Below, piece after piece: positions 43,374 to 52,156 of a stretch of DNA of 64,000 nt (position 1 is its first letter; the number at the start of each line of letters is the position of its first letter). The notes under the pieces are model-generated. The model was not told where the DNA came from. It worked only from the letters and a program-made list of their open reading frames with translations, and searched no databases. A program made the translations under genes and the position numbers. The stretch is from an uncultured Oscillospiraceae bacterium (GTDB taxonomy: Bacteria; Bacillota; Clostridia; Oscillospirales; Ruminococcaceae), in NCBI GenBank assembly GCA_934539585.1, contig CAKTCT010000001.1, positions 61,362 through 125,361 of the forward strand. Direction: 5' to 3'.

Positions 43374-43560
43374 GGTGTGATTTGGGTGCGCTTTGGTTTG
43401 GGTGCTTGCTCGATCCCCTTCCGAAGGGTGATGACGATGGTTACTTCCTTACCGCCCAGGCAAAGGTTTGATTCTGGGAGCAGACCCGGACGGACATGAA
43501 ATTTTGAATGGTACGATTGATGTTTTCGAAATTGAGCATTGTGCAGAAAGGAATCATCCG
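43374..43560 (-). pseudogene. Degenerate second copy of the 3' end of cdaR
   Basis: The segment 43374-43498 closely resembles 43641-43782, which covers the last codons and downstream flank of cdaR. On the minus strand it encodes SVRVCSQNQTFAWAVRK, against PVRVYSQNRVLAWAVGEY in CdaR. A one-base loss then shifts the frame, so the rest of the C-terminus is lost. A weak protein-level resemblance seems to continue upstream to about 43560. The whole 393-base gap between telA and cdaR consists of the telA terminator, this remnant and the cdaR terminator. Confidence 0.7.
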
Positions 43561-43620
43561 GGCAACGGATTTTAATTTCACGGGAGATGCGGCATCGGTC
43601 GGCGGCTTGCTAAAAATGGC

Positions 43621-43660
43621 GAAAAAACCGTGCCCGAAATGGTGTGATTCGGGCACGGTT
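43621..43660 (-). terminator. Terminator of the cdaA-cdaR operon
   Basis: ACCGTGCCCGAA pairs with TTCGGGCACGGT; on the minus strand it is followed by TTTTTTC. Confidence 0.85.
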
Positions 43661-43688
43661 GGGTGCGCTTGGGGTCAGGTTTGGGTGC

Positions 43689-44972
43689 TTACTCGGTCTT
43701 TTCCCGGAGGGTGATGACCGTGGTGTACTCCCCGACTGCCCAGGCAAGGACCCGGTTCTGGGAATAGACCCGGACGGGGACGGTGTACTGGCCCTTTTTG
43801 GCTGTGACCTGGGACAGGTCGATGGAGGCCACCAGGTCGTCGGAGGTCATGGAATTCAGGACGGTGCTGTCGCCGACGATCTTCACGTTCTCCAGTTGGT
43901 TGATGGTCAGCTCCGCTTCAAAGCCGCTGGGCATATTCTCAAAGACGAAGTTGTTTCTGGGAACGGAGAAGGTCTTGGAGGTCAGGCCGTAGGTCGGGAA
44001 GGTGATGGTGACGCTGGTCACGTTCTCGGTGTTCAGGAAGCCTGCCGGGAGGGTGACGTCCAGGGTCATCTCCTTGCCGATGTCCACGGTGCGGAAATCG
44101 ATGGGGCCCAGGATCACGGAATCCTGATTGTCCACGATGTCGTTGGCCGCCGCCACCATTATGGCGTTCTGGGACAGGGTATACCGGAGCTTATCCAGGG
44201 GGAAGCCCTTGGGAACGTTGACGAACTGGGGCTCCAGGGTCAGCTTCTTGGTCCGGTAGACCGGGACGGTGACTTCCACGTCGCCGGGCTCCACGGAGAG
44301 GTACTCCGAGGTTACGGCCGCGCCGTTTTTATCCAGAAGCGTCGGGGTTCCGGTGACGGTCAGGGAATCGGTGAGCTCCCCTTCGTTATCCAGGACCATA
44401 ACGCAGCGGTCGATGCGGTTCACCACGTTCTGGGGGCCGCTGACGGTGAAGTTTTCGGTATCGGCGTAGGGCTTTTCCAGGATGTAGCCGTCTGCCGCGC
44501 TGAGCTTGGGGGTGGAGATTTCCAGGGTGAGCTGCTTGGTTACGATCTTGTCAAAGGTCAGGGTCAGCTCGGTATTGGACCAGCTGTTGATGCGGTAATC
44601 CGCGTCCTCGGTCTTTTTGGTCACTTCGATGGGGAGGGTGTACTCCTTGGCCTGGTTGACGTTGTTCAGGGAGACCGTGGCGATGAAATCGTCGGCGGTC
44701 AGCTTCTGAACCTTGGAGTTTTTGCCGGTGACATAGACGGTGACGGTAAATTCGGTGTCGCCGATGCGCTGGAGGCCCAGGGTCTGGGGAATGGAGCCTT
44801 CATAGTTGATGCTCACGGGGACGTTGACGATGGTGCGGTTCCGCTCCGGGGTCTGGGAGATGCTGACGGCGAACCAGGCCACGATGGCCACGACTACCGC
44901 AAAAATCCGAACGAAAACGTTGTTGTCGAACAGCTCCTGAAAGCTGGTTTTTTTCCACGAAAACTTCTTCAT
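43689..44972 (-). CDS. cdaR: CdaR (YbbR-domain regulator of c-di-AMP synthase)
   Basis: A 427-residue protein with one N-terminal helix (IFAVVVAIVAWFAVSI) and about four extracytoplasmic YbbR repeats (PVSINYEGSI, LTLEISTPKL, VTVPVYRTKK, and so on). It binds the membrane-bound synthase CdaA and modulates c-di-AMP production. The ATG overlaps the cdaA stop codon (ATGA), so they are coupled. Beyond its 3' end lies a decayed duplicate of its last codons. Confidence 0.93.
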   Translation of the reverse strand: MKKFSWKKTSFQELFDNNVFVRIFAVVVAIVAWFAVSISQTPERNRTIVNVPVSINYEGSIPQTLGLQRIGDTEFTVTVYVTGKNSKVQKLTADDFIATVSLNNVNQAKEYTLPIEVTKKTEDADYRINSWSNTELTLTFDKIVTKQLTLEISTPKLSAADGYILEKPYADTENFTVSGPQNVVNRIDRCVMVLDNEGELTDSLTVTGTPTLLDKNGAAVTSEYLSVEPGDVEVTVPVYRTKKLTLEPQFVNVPKGFPLDKLRYTLSQNAIMVAAANDIVDNQDSVILGPIDFRTVDIGKEMTLDVTLPAGFLNTENVTSVTITFPTYGLTSKTFSVPRNNFVFENMPSGFEAELTINQLENVKIVGDSTVLNSMTSDDLVASIDLSQVTAKKGQYTVPVRVYSQNRVLAWAVGEYTTVITLREKTE

Positions 44973-45859
44973 TTCTTCTTTCCCTTCCAAAAGCCCGGCT
45001 TTTTCTCCTTGGTTTCCTCGTTTGCTTCGGGGATCAGATAAAAATGAAGGGTCTGGCGGAGCTTTTCAATGGACAGGTTCCGGATCAGCCGTCCGTTGAC
45101 CGCAAAGGATATCCCGCCGGTCTCCTCGCTGACGACGATGGTGACGGAGTCGGAAACCTCGCTGATGCCCAGGGCCGCCCGGTGGCGGGAGCCCAGCTTT
45201 TTATCGATGTCCTCCTCCTTGTCGGGCTTGGGCAGGAAGCAGGCCGCGGCCAGAATCTTTCCGTCCCGCATGATCATGGCGCCGTCGTGGAGGGGGGAGT
45301 TTTTGAAGAAGATATTGCCGATAAGCTCCACGCTGGGGATGGCGTCTACGATAACGCCGGTGGCGATCTGCTCGCCCAGCTTGGTGGCCCGCTCGATGAC
45401 AATGAGGGCGCCGGTGGCGGACATGGACAGCCGCTGCACCGCCTCGCAGATGATCTCAATGGAATTGCCCCAGACGGCGTTCTGCCGGAGGCTGGCCTCG
45501 GGGTGGGCCCAGGGAGTCAGGCTTTTCAATTTGGTGCTGCGGCCCACCTTTTCCAGGGTGCGGCGGAGCTCCGGCTGAAAGACCACGATGAGGGCGATGA
45601 AGCCCAGCTCAAAGACCTTGTTTAAAATCCAGGTCACGGTGTTCAGTTCTTCGATCTGGGCGACCAGATACAGGGCGGTCAGCAGGAGGATGCCTTTCAC
45701 CAGCTGTCCCGCCCGGGTCTCCCGGACGATCTTGACGCCTTTGTAAACGACGTAGGCCACGATGAGGATATCCAGCAGGTCCCATGGGAACCGAAATCCC
45801 CGAGCGGCCACTACGATGTCGCTCCAAGTATTAATAATCGTCTGCATTCCGCCAACCAT
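44969..45859 (-). CDS. cdaA: Diadenylate cyclase CdaA
   Basis: Membrane-bound c-di-AMP synthase, 296 residues. Three helices in the first 95 residues are followed by the DAC domain (about 110-260), with the catalytic signatures DGAMIM (near 195) and SRHRAALG (near 225). c-di-AMP controls potassium and osmolyte balance. The ATG has GGAAGCGG upstream; an ATG four codons later is possible. It is coupled to cdaR. Confidence 0.97.
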   Translation of the reverse strand: MVGGMQTIINTWSDIVVAARGFRFPWDLLDILIVAYVVYKGVKIVRETRAGQLVKGILLLTALYLVAQIEELNTVTWILNKVFELGFIALIVVFQPELRRTLEKVGRSTKLKSLTPWAHPEASLRQNAVWGNSIEIICEAVQRLSMSATGALIVIERATKLGEQIATGVIVDAIPSVELIGNIFFKNSPLHDGAMIMRDGKILAAACFLPKPDKEEDIDKKLGSRHRAALGISEVSDSVTIVVSEETGGISFAVNGRLIRNLSIEKLRQTLHFYLIPEANEETKEKKPGFWKGKKK

Positions 45860-45906
45860 GATTCCCGCTTCCGGAAATCGACCCTTTCTTTTGAAACTCT
45901 CTTTCT

Positions 45907-45935
45907 ATTGTACCAATAACTGTCGGTAATTTCAA
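45907..45935 (-). promoter_or_regulatory. Promoter of cdaAR
   Basis: Minus strand: TTGAAA, 17 bases, TACAAT. The -35 box overlaps the stop codon of the upstream aminotransferase gene. Confidence 0.7.
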
Positions 45936-47089
45936 CCTCTGGGCAGGCCCATTTTCTGAATTTTTTTCACTTCCGCCAAAAAGGCCGTCACCTGCCGGGG
46001 ATTGTTGAAGAAGGAAGGGGAAAACCGGACGGCTCCCTGCTCCGTGGTGCCCAGGGAGCGGTGGGCCAATCCGGCGCAGTGGAGGCCGCCCCGAAGGGCG
46101 AAGCCCCGGTCGCTGAGGTAGGCGGCCACCTCAGCAGAGCCGGTCCCCCGGAGGTTAAAGCTGACCAAGGGGGCCTTCTCCCCCAGGCGGAAGCTCCTGG
46201 CCAGGAGGTCCACGTTTTCCATGGACTTCATTTCGTTGTAGACCCGGCTGCACAGGGCCATTTCGTATTGATAGACCCGCTCCGGCGGGTGGCTCTCCAG
46301 AAAGTCCAGGCCGGCCCCCAGGGAAAGGACGCCCACGGTGTTCAGGGTGCCGCTTTCCAGGCGGTCCGGGAGGAAGTCCGGCTGGTCCAGCTCCAGGGAG
46401 TTGCTGCCGGTGCCGCCCTCCAGGATGGGGTCGATGGAGACGCCGTCGCCCAGAATCAGCAGGCCGGTCCCGGCGGCGGCGTAAAGGCCCTTATGGGCGG
46501 CCGCGCAGAGGCAGTGAATCCCCAGGTCCCGGATATGGATGGGGAGGACTCCGGCGGCCTGGGCGGCGTCTACGATGAAAAAAAGGCCCTTTTCCCGGCA
46601 GAGGGCCCCCAGTTCCCGGATGGGCAGCACCGTTCCGGTGACATTGGAGGCATAGGTGCAGGCGATGGCCTTGGTATCCGGTCGGATCAGGCTGCGGAAG
46701 CTCCGGAGGGTGGCTTCGGGGTCCTCCTCCGACACCTGGGCGATGGAGTACGTCACCTCCGACTGGCGGCTCAGGGCGTGGATGGGGCGGATCATGGAGT
46801 TGTGCTCCAGGGAGGAGGTGATGATGTGGCCGGAGCGGCCCATGACGCCTTTTACCGCCATATTCAGGGCCATGGTGCAGTTCAGGGTGAACACCACGTT
46901 CTCCGGCTCCGCGCCGAAAAACGCGGCGGCTTTCTGCCGGACGCCGTAGACCTTTTCCGATACCCGCATGGAGATTTTATGGCCGCTCCGGCCGGGATTT
47001 CCCCCATAGACCCGCACCGCGTCGGCGACGGCCAGCTGGACGTTCTGGGGCTTGGGGAAGCTGGTGGCCGCGTTGTCAAAATAGATCAT
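45932..47089 (-). CDS. Class V aminotransferase / cysteine-desulfurase-like enzyme
   Basis: PLP enzyme of 385 residues, fold type I. It begins MIYFDNAATSFPKP and has DAAQAAGVLPI with the PLP-binding Asp (about 174) and AAHKGLYAAAGTGLL with the PLP lysine (about 209). The C-terminal RGGLHCAGLAHRSLGT contains the cysteine at the position used by cysteine desulfurases to carry sulphur or selenium. It follows a DUF3343 gene, an arrangement seen in selenium or sulphur transfer loci. The ATG lies 58 bases after that gene. Confidence 0.9.
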   Translation of the reverse strand: MIYFDNAATSFPKPQNVQLAVADAVRVYGGNPGRSGHKISMRVSEKVYGVRQKAAAFFGAEPENVVFTLNCTMALNMAVKGVMGRSGHIITSSLEHNSMIRPIHALSRQSEVTYSIAQVSEEDPEATLRSFRSLIRPDTKAIACTYASNVTGTVLPIRELGALCREKGLFFIVDAAQAAGVLPIHIRDLGIHCLCAAAHKGLYAAAGTGLLILGDGVSIDPILEGGTGSNSLELDQPDFLPDRLESGTLNTVGVLSLGAGLDFLESHPPERVYQYEMALCSRVYNEMKSMENVDLLARSFRLGEKAPLVSFNLRGTGSAEVAAYLSDRGFALRGGLHCAGLAHRSLGTTEQGAVRFSPSFFNNPRQVTAFLAEVKKIQKMGLPRG

Positions 47090-47147
47090 GGCCCCTCAAC
47101 CTTTCGTCGTATAAGTAGGGGGAGGATGCCCCCGGGGGAGCCTTGGG

Positions 47148-47369
47148 TCAGGAACCCGCAACGGTTTTCAGAATCCGGATCCCGTTTTCCCGGAGCAGCT
47201 CCGCCGCCCGGTCCAGGTCGCCCCGGACCGCCAGGCTGTAACTGCATCCCTTGCCAGAAAGTCCCTCCGGCGTGCGGATCACGGAGCTTTTGATCCACGC
47301 CTGCTCCAGGAGCTTCTGGGCTTTATAGGCGTGGGTGATGGAGCTCAGCACAAGAATGTTCTGCGCCAC
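47148..47369 (-). CDS. DUF3343 (putative Se/S carrier-like) protein
   Basis: A 73-residue protein with the DUF3343 pattern: ILVLSSITHAYKAQKLLEQ at the start and PEGLSGKGCSYSLAVRGD with one conserved cysteine in the middle. The family is described as putative Se/S carriers, and the gene lies next to a cysteine-desulfurase-like gene. The start is GTG with AAGGGGGA upstream; the longer frame runs through a leader hairpin. Confidence 0.82.
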   Translation of the reverse strand: MAQNILVLSSITHAYKAQKLLEQAWIKSSVIRTPEGLSGKGCSYSLAVRGDLDRAAELLRENGIRILKTVAGS

Positions 47370-47392
47370 AGGCCGTCCCCCTTTTCCAATAG

Positions 47393-47426
47393 ATTGAGCG
47401 CTCCGGCGAAGCGGCGTTCGCTCAAT
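47393..47426 (-). repeat. Leader hairpin before the DUF3343 gene
   Basis: An 8-base perfect inverted repeat (ATTGAGCG/CGCTCAAT) with an 18-base centre containing a TTCG loop. It lies between a possible -10 (TATACT) and the GTG start and is not followed by a T run, so it is not a simple terminator. Confidence 0.6.
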
Positions 47427-47484
47427 CCAGTATATGAGGGCGGCGGCGGTTTGACCGGCTTTTGACAACGAGGGGAAAAAGGGA

Positions 47485-48642
47485 CTATTTTACCCGGTTC
47501 AGCAGGCAAACCGCGTCGGCGGCAATGCCCTCCCCCGCTCCGGTGAAGCCTAAGCCTTCCTCAGTGGTGGCTTTGACGCTGACAGAATCCGGGGAGATTT
47601 CCAGGTCCCTGGCGATGGTCTCCCGCATGGTATCAATGTAGGGGCGGAGCCTGGGGGCCTGGGCGATGACGGTGGCGTCCAGGTTGCTGACGGCGTAGCC
47701 CTGCACCCGGACGCGGGAGGCGACCTCCCGGAGGAGGGCGCGGCTGTCCGCTCCGGCGTAGGCGGGGTCGGTGTCGGGAAAGAGCTTGCCGATGTCCCCC
47801 AGGGCCAGTGCGCCCAGCATGGCATCCATAATGGCGTGGAGCAGGACGTCGGCGTCGGAATGGCCCAGAAGGCCCAGCTTCCAGGGAATTTCCACCCCGC
47901 CTAAGATGAGCTTCCGGTCCGGAACCAGGCGGTGAACGTCGTATCCGCGTCCGATGCGGAGCATGGGCATGTCCTCCTTTGCGTCGCCCAGGAGGGCTTC
48001 CGCGGCGGGAAGGTCCTCGGGGGTGGTGATCTTGATGTTGTCGTAGCGGCCCTCGGTCAGGCGGACCGGGCGGCCGGTCTGTTCAAAGAGCTGGGCGTCG
48101 TCGGTGAAGTCCAGGTTCCGGGCCAGGGCCGTTTCCATGGCCGCCAGGTAGTCGGATTTCCGGAAGACCTGGGGGGTCTGGACCTGGAACAGGCGGTTCC
48201 GGTCCGGGGTGGCGCGGATTTCGCCGTTGTCCACCTCCTTGACGGTGTCCTTGACCCGGACGCCCAGGATGGCCGCGCCGGAAAGGGCCGCGTCTGCCAG
48301 AACCCGGCGGATGTCCTCCTTCCGGACCAGGGGGCGGGCCCCGTCGTGGACGGCGACAAAATCCGCCGCCGGGGAGACCTCGGCCATGCCGCCGAAAACC
48401 GACTGCTGCCGGGTGGCTCCGCCTTTGGCGACGACCCGCACCGGCAGGCCGGAAAGGACTTCCCGGTAGCGGTCCGCTGTGTCTTTTCCGGTGACGACGA
48501 GGATTTCCCCGATCTCGGGAATCCCCAGGAACGCCTCCACGCTGCGCCGGAGCACCGGCTTGCCGCCTAAGAGGAGGAGCTGCTTATCTGCGCCCTGCAT
48601 CCGGTGGGAGGAGCCGGCGCTCATAATCAAAACACTGGTCAT
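47485..48642 (-). CDS. ispDF: Bifunctional IspD/IspF isoprenoid biosynthesis enzyme
   Basis: A 385-residue fusion of two MEP-pathway enzymes. Residues 1-225 are IspD (cytidylyltransferase: SAGSSHRMQGADKQLL, later VHDGARPLV). Residues 228-385 are IspF (MECDP synthase: IGRGYDVHRL, then LGHSDADVLLHAIMDA, with Asp and His zinc ligands, and KATTEEGLGFTGAGEGI). Such fusions are common in some bacteria. The ATG follows AAAGGAT. Confidence 0.97.
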   Translation of the reverse strand: MTSVLIMSAGSSHRMQGADKQLLLLGGKPVLRRSVEAFLGIPEIGEILVVTGKDTADRYREVLSGLPVRVVAKGGATRQQSVFGGMAEVSPAADFVAVHDGARPLVRKEDIRRVLADAALSGAAILGVRVKDTVKEVDNGEIRATPDRNRLFQVQTPQVFRKSDYLAAMETALARNLDFTDDAQLFEQTGRPVRLTEGRYDNIKITTPEDLPAAEALLGDAKEDMPMLRIGRGYDVHRLVPDRKLILGGVEIPWKLGLLGHSDADVLLHAIMDAMLGALALGDIGKLFPDTDPAYAGADSRALLREVASRVRVQGYAVSNLDATVIAQAPRLRPYIDTMRETIARDLEISPDSVSVKATTEEGLGFTGAGEGIAADAVCLLNRVK

Positions 48643-48665
48643 TGCATCCAATCCTTTCTGTTTCC

Positions 48666-48694
48666 ATGGTAACAATTCCGCCGGGAAAATGCAA
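48666..48694 (-). promoter_or_regulatory. Promoter of ispDF
   Basis: Minus strand: TTGCAT, 17 bases, TACCAT, 24 bases before the start. Confidence 0.55.
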
Positions 48695-48725
48695 GTCTTT
48701 TTGCGGAGATTCAGAAAAACTTAAA

Positions 48726-48751
48726 GACCGCTGACTTTGGGGTCAGCGGTC
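48726..48751 (-). terminator. Hairpin after the acetyltransferase gene
   Basis: GACCGCTGAC pairs with GTCAGCGGTC. The T run (TTTAAGTTTTT on the minus strand) is interrupted, so efficiency is uncertain. Confidence 0.6.
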
Positions 48752-48759
48752 CGGAACGA

Positions 48760-49281
48760 TTATTTGCCGGAGGATTTTTCCCAATCCTCTTTCAGCAGGC
48801 CGTAGAAATAGAGGTCCGCCCAATGGCCATGCAGGTCCTTTACCTGGCTCCGCTGAACGCCTTCCGGCTTCATTCCCAGCTTTTTCATGAGGCTTACGGA
48901 TTTCAAGGGATCGATGGTTTCAGCGAACACCTTATGGGCGTTCCATTGGCCGAAGGCGCAGTCGATGACGGCTTTGCAGGATTCGTATGCATATCCCTGA
49001 CGCCAAAAGCTGCGGTTATAAATCCAGCCCATTTCATATACGCCCGCATCGGCCTGGTTGAACAGGATGTAGCCGATCATTTTGCCGCTTTCCTTATGAA
49101 CCGCCGCAGCCGCGCCGTTCCGGCCGATACAGAAGGAGGTCAGAAACCGCTTGGTTTTCGCAAAGTCGTATGCCGGTTCGCAGTTTTCCATGGTTTCCTC
49201 ATCGCCGAGGATGTCGTACAGGTCGGCGGCATCCTCCAGAGTGAAATTACGAATGATCATTCGCGGGGTTTCGATGTGCAT
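48760..49281 (-). CDS. GNAT-family N-acetyltransferase (RimJ/RimL-like)
   Basis: A 173-residue acetyl-CoA-dependent acetyltransferase. It begins with the RimJ-type opening ETPRMIIRNFTLEDA and has YNRSFWRQGYAYESCKAV, the acetyl-CoA loop region, then SVSLMKKLGMKPEG. The acceptor is unknown. The ATG has GGAG upstream, 27 bases after the VanZ-like gene; both follow the topoisomerase genes. Confidence 0.9.
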   Translation of the reverse strand: MHIETPRMIIRNFTLEDAADLYDILGDEETMENCEPAYDFAKTKRFLTSFCIGRNGAAAAVHKESGKMIGYILFNQADAGVYEMGWIYNRSFWRQGYAYESCKAVIDCAFGQWNAHKVFAETIDPLKSVSLMKKLGMKPEGVQRSQVKDLHGHWADLYFYGLLKEDWEKSSGK

Positions 49282-49308
49282 AGCGTGTACTCCATTGTTA
49301 GGGTTTCA

Positions 49309-49881
49309 TCACCTGAAATTTGCCGCGATTTTCCGCACGGCCATAAAAAGCGTGGAGGACAGGACGATTCCCAGGGTGTTGAGGATGACGTCGTTGATGT
49401 CAAAGGCTCTGCCGAAAACAGGCTGGAGGGTCTCGATGACGAGCACCGTAATGAACCCAACCAAAAAGGAGTTTTTCCAGGTGGGGCGTTTTCGAACCAG
49501 CGGATAGAGGACGCCGAAGGGCAGGAACATCAGAAAATTTCCCAGAGCTTCGCTGTCGAATCGGTGAAAAAAGTCCGGAATTAGGTCAAAAGCCCCGCTG
49601 AACCAGTAGATGGTGTGGCCGGATTCTCTGAAATAAAACAACCGATACCAGAAAACGTTCATCAGATCCAAGCCCAGAGTCAGGCAGACAAGCCCCGTGA
49701 GATAGCAAACGAAAAGACAGCCGAAAACTTTCCGACTGACAGGAGTCTCCCGGTCCTTTCGAAAGCAAATCAAGCCGTAAATTCCGCCTGCCGCCAGTGC
49801 AAAGGGCAGCGCCTGCAGAAAATAGCCGATATACGTGTCAAAAAAGAAATACTGAAAATTCATATCCGCGGGGAAATACAT
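49309..49881 (-). CDS. VanZ-family membrane protein
   Basis: A 190-residue protein with about five membrane helices. The VanZ-like pattern is seen in NFLMFLPFGVLYPLVRKRP followed by ETLQPVFGRAFDINDVILNTLG, where the acidic DxxD-type residues are conserved. The family is loosely linked to teicoplanin resistance, but most members have unknown roles. The ATG follows TTAGGAGGAC. Confidence 0.88.
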   Translation of the reverse strand: MYFPADMNFQYFFFDTYIGYFLQALPFALAAGGIYGLICFRKDRETPVSRKVFGCLFVCYLTGLVCLTLGLDLMNVFWYRLFYFRESGHTIYWFSGAFDLIPDFFHRFDSEALGNFLMFLPFGVLYPLVRKRPTWKNSFLVGFITVLVIETLQPVFGRAFDINDVILNTLGIVLSSTLFMAVRKIAANFR

Positions 49882-49897
49882 GGCGTCCTCCTAAGGA

Positions 49898-52129
49898 TTA
49901 TTTCAGAGTCAGCTGTTCGCCTAAATCTTCTTCCCGAACGATCATGCCCGCCGCCGGAAGGGTCTTGGTACGATAGCGGTGAGGCGAAACAAAGGTTTTT
50001 TCCGTCAGGAGCTCCACCCGCTCCACAAAGCCGTTCTTTTTCAGGGTCATGACCGCCACGCCCTGGTTGTCCCGGGTGGTCTTAGATGCGATCATGGCGG
50101 GATTGAAGATCAGCTTCCGTTTTTGGTTGGAGGTAAGGACATACTCGCTCCCTTCCTCCGGAACGGTGAGCCACACTAAGGGGGATTTGTCCGAATATGC
50201 CTTCTGCAGCTTTTTGCGATTGGTTTTGGTTTCGTAGGCGCTTAACGGAACCTTGGAAACCTTGCCGTTTTCGAAGAAGAACAGGACGTCGCCTTTATAA
50301 TCTAAGGTGACAACGGTTCCGACCAGGTGCTCACCCTCGTCAAAGCCCAGTTTGGAGGCCAGGAAATCGCCCATGACGCTGGCCTTGGTCTCGGAGAAAT
50401 CCGCGGCCTTGGCCTTGTAGACCTGGGCGTGGTCGGTGAAGAACAGCAGCTCGGCACGGTTGGAGGTCTCCGCCTGCAAGGTCACGGCGTCGCCCTCCTT
50501 GAGCTTCTGGACGCTGCTCATCCGAAGGGACTGGGGGGTGATCTTCTTGAAATAGCCCTCGGCGGTGACGAAAAGGTTCACCGGGTAGTCCGGGACCTCC
50601 TCCGCTTCTTCCTCCTGGCTCAGCTCGTCGGCGTAGATGAACAGGGTCTTCCGGGGCTGGCCGTACTTTTTGGCCACCTCCCGGAGCTCGTCGATGATGA
50701 TCTTGCTGATCTTCCGGGGGCTGCCCAGGATGTCCTGCATCTCGGCGATGGCGTTTTCCAGGTCCTGGGTCTCCTGGAGGCGGTCCAGGATGTACTGGCG
50801 GTTTAAGTGGCGCAGCTTGATCTCCGCCACGTACTCCGCCTGAATCTCGTCGATGCCGAAGCCGATCATCAGGTTAGGGACCACTTCTTCTTCTTCCTCG
50901 GTCTCCCGGACGATGCGGATGGCTTTGTCGATGTCCAGGAGGATTTTTCCCAGGCCCTGGAGAAGGTGGAGCTTATCCTGGGCCTTTTTCAGGTCGAAGC
51001 GGACCCGCCGGGCCACGCAGCCCCGGCGGAAGTCGATCCACTCCAGGAGGATGCCTTTGGCCCCCAGGACCTTGGGCATTCCGGCGATGAGGACGTTGAA
51101 GTTGCAAGAGTAGCTGTCCTCCAGGGGGGTCATGCGGAAGAGCTTCTGCATGAGCTTGTCCGGGTCGGCGCCCCGCTTGGTCTCGATGGCGATTTTCAGG
51201 CCGGAAAGGTCGGTTTCGTCCCGGATGTCGGCAATCTCCCGGATTTTGCCCGCCTTGACCAGCTCGATGATCTTATCGATGATGACTTCCACGGTGGTGG
51301 TGGGCGGAATCTCGGTGATCTCGATGCAGCCGGAGGCTTTGTCGAAGCTGTACCGTCCCCGGACCCGCAAGGAGCCCCGGCCGGTCTCGTAGATGCGCTT
51401 CAGTTCCGCCGGGTCGTGGAGGAGGAAGCCGCCGCCGGGGAAATCCGGGCCTTTCAGGGTCTCGGAAATGTCGAAATCCGGGTCCTTCAGCAGGCCGATG
51501 GTGCTTTCGCAGACCTCCGCCAGGTTGAAGGAGCAGATGGCGCTGGCCATGGACACGGCGATGCCAACGTTGTTGTTGACCAGGATTGCCGGGAAGGTGG
51601 TGGGAAACAGCACCGGCTCCGTGGTGGTGTTGTCATAGTTGGGGACAAAGTCCACGGTATTTTTGCCGATATCCCGGAAAAGCTCGGCAGAAATCTTTTC
51701 CAGCCGCACCTCGGTGTAACGGGAGGCAGCGTAAGCCATATCCCGGGAATAGGCTTTTCCGAAGTTTCCCTTGGAGTCCACGTAGGGATGGAGCAGGGAT
51801 TCGTTGCCCCGGGCAAGGCGGACCATGGTATCGTAGATGGTCTGGTCGCCGTGGGGATTTAAGTGCATGGTCTGGCCCACCACGTTGGCGGACTTGGTCC
51901 GGGGGCCGCTCAGCAGGCCCATCTGGTACATGGTGTAGAGGAGCTTCCGGTGAGCGGGCTTGAAGCCGTCGATCTCCGGCAGCGCCCGGGACACGATGAC
52001 GCTCATGGCGTAGGGCATATAGTTTTCCTGGAGCATCTCGGTGATGGGCTGCTGCACCACCAGTCCGGCGTCTTTGATATAGGCGTTTCCGGAAACCGGC
52101 TTTTTGTGTTCCGTTGGTTTTTTTGGCAT
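49898..52129 (-). CDS. Type IIA topoisomerase subunit A (divergent GyrA/ParC-like)
   Basis: A 743-residue DNA-cleaving subunit. The N-terminal breakage-reunion domain has ALPEIDGFKPAHRKLLYTM and the catalytic Tyr138 in ASRYTEVRL; the C-terminal half has beta-pinwheel-type repeats. It lacks a GyrA-box that I could see, which fits topoisomerase IV more than gyrase. The quinolone region reads NPHGDQTIYD: Gln96 replaces the usual Ser/Thr, and the preceding loop is shorter than in GyrA. It lies 27 bases after the B subunit gene. Probably a second, decatenating topoisomerase. Confidence 0.9.
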   Translation of the reverse strand: MPKKPTEHKKPVSGNAYIKDAGLVVQQPITEMLQENYMPYAMSVIVSRALPEIDGFKPAHRKLLYTMYQMGLLSGPRTKSANVVGQTMHLNPHGDQTIYDTMVRLARGNESLLHPYVDSKGNFGKAYSRDMAYAASRYTEVRLEKISAELFRDIGKNTVDFVPNYDNTTTEPVLFPTTFPAILVNNNVGIAVSMASAICSFNLAEVCESTIGLLKDPDFDISETLKGPDFPGGGFLLHDPAELKRIYETGRGSLRVRGRYSFDKASGCIEITEIPPTTTVEVIIDKIIELVKAGKIREIADIRDETDLSGLKIAIETKRGADPDKLMQKLFRMTPLEDSYSCNFNVLIAGMPKVLGAKGILLEWIDFRRGCVARRVRFDLKKAQDKLHLLQGLGKILLDIDKAIRIVRETEEEEEVVPNLMIGFGIDEIQAEYVAEIKLRHLNRQYILDRLQETQDLENAIAEMQDILGSPRKISKIIIDELREVAKKYGQPRKTLFIYADELSQEEEAEEVPDYPVNLFVTAEGYFKKITPQSLRMSSVQKLKEGDAVTLQAETSNRAELLFFTDHAQVYKAKAADFSETKASVMGDFLASKLGFDEGEHLVGTVVTLDYKGDVLFFFENGKVSKVPLSAYETKTNRKKLQKAYSDKSPLVWLTVPEEGSEYVLTSNQKRKLIFNPAMIASKTTRDNQGVAVMTLKKNGFVERVELLTEKTFVSPHRYRTKTLPAAGMIVREEDLGEQLTLK

Positions 52130-52156
52130 AGTTCGTCTCCGTTTTCTTCCGTAGTA

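Noticed and set aside
45932..47369. A full selenocysteine synthesis locus
   Set aside because: Only the desulfurase-like and DUF3343 genes are present; no selA, selB, selC or selD was found.
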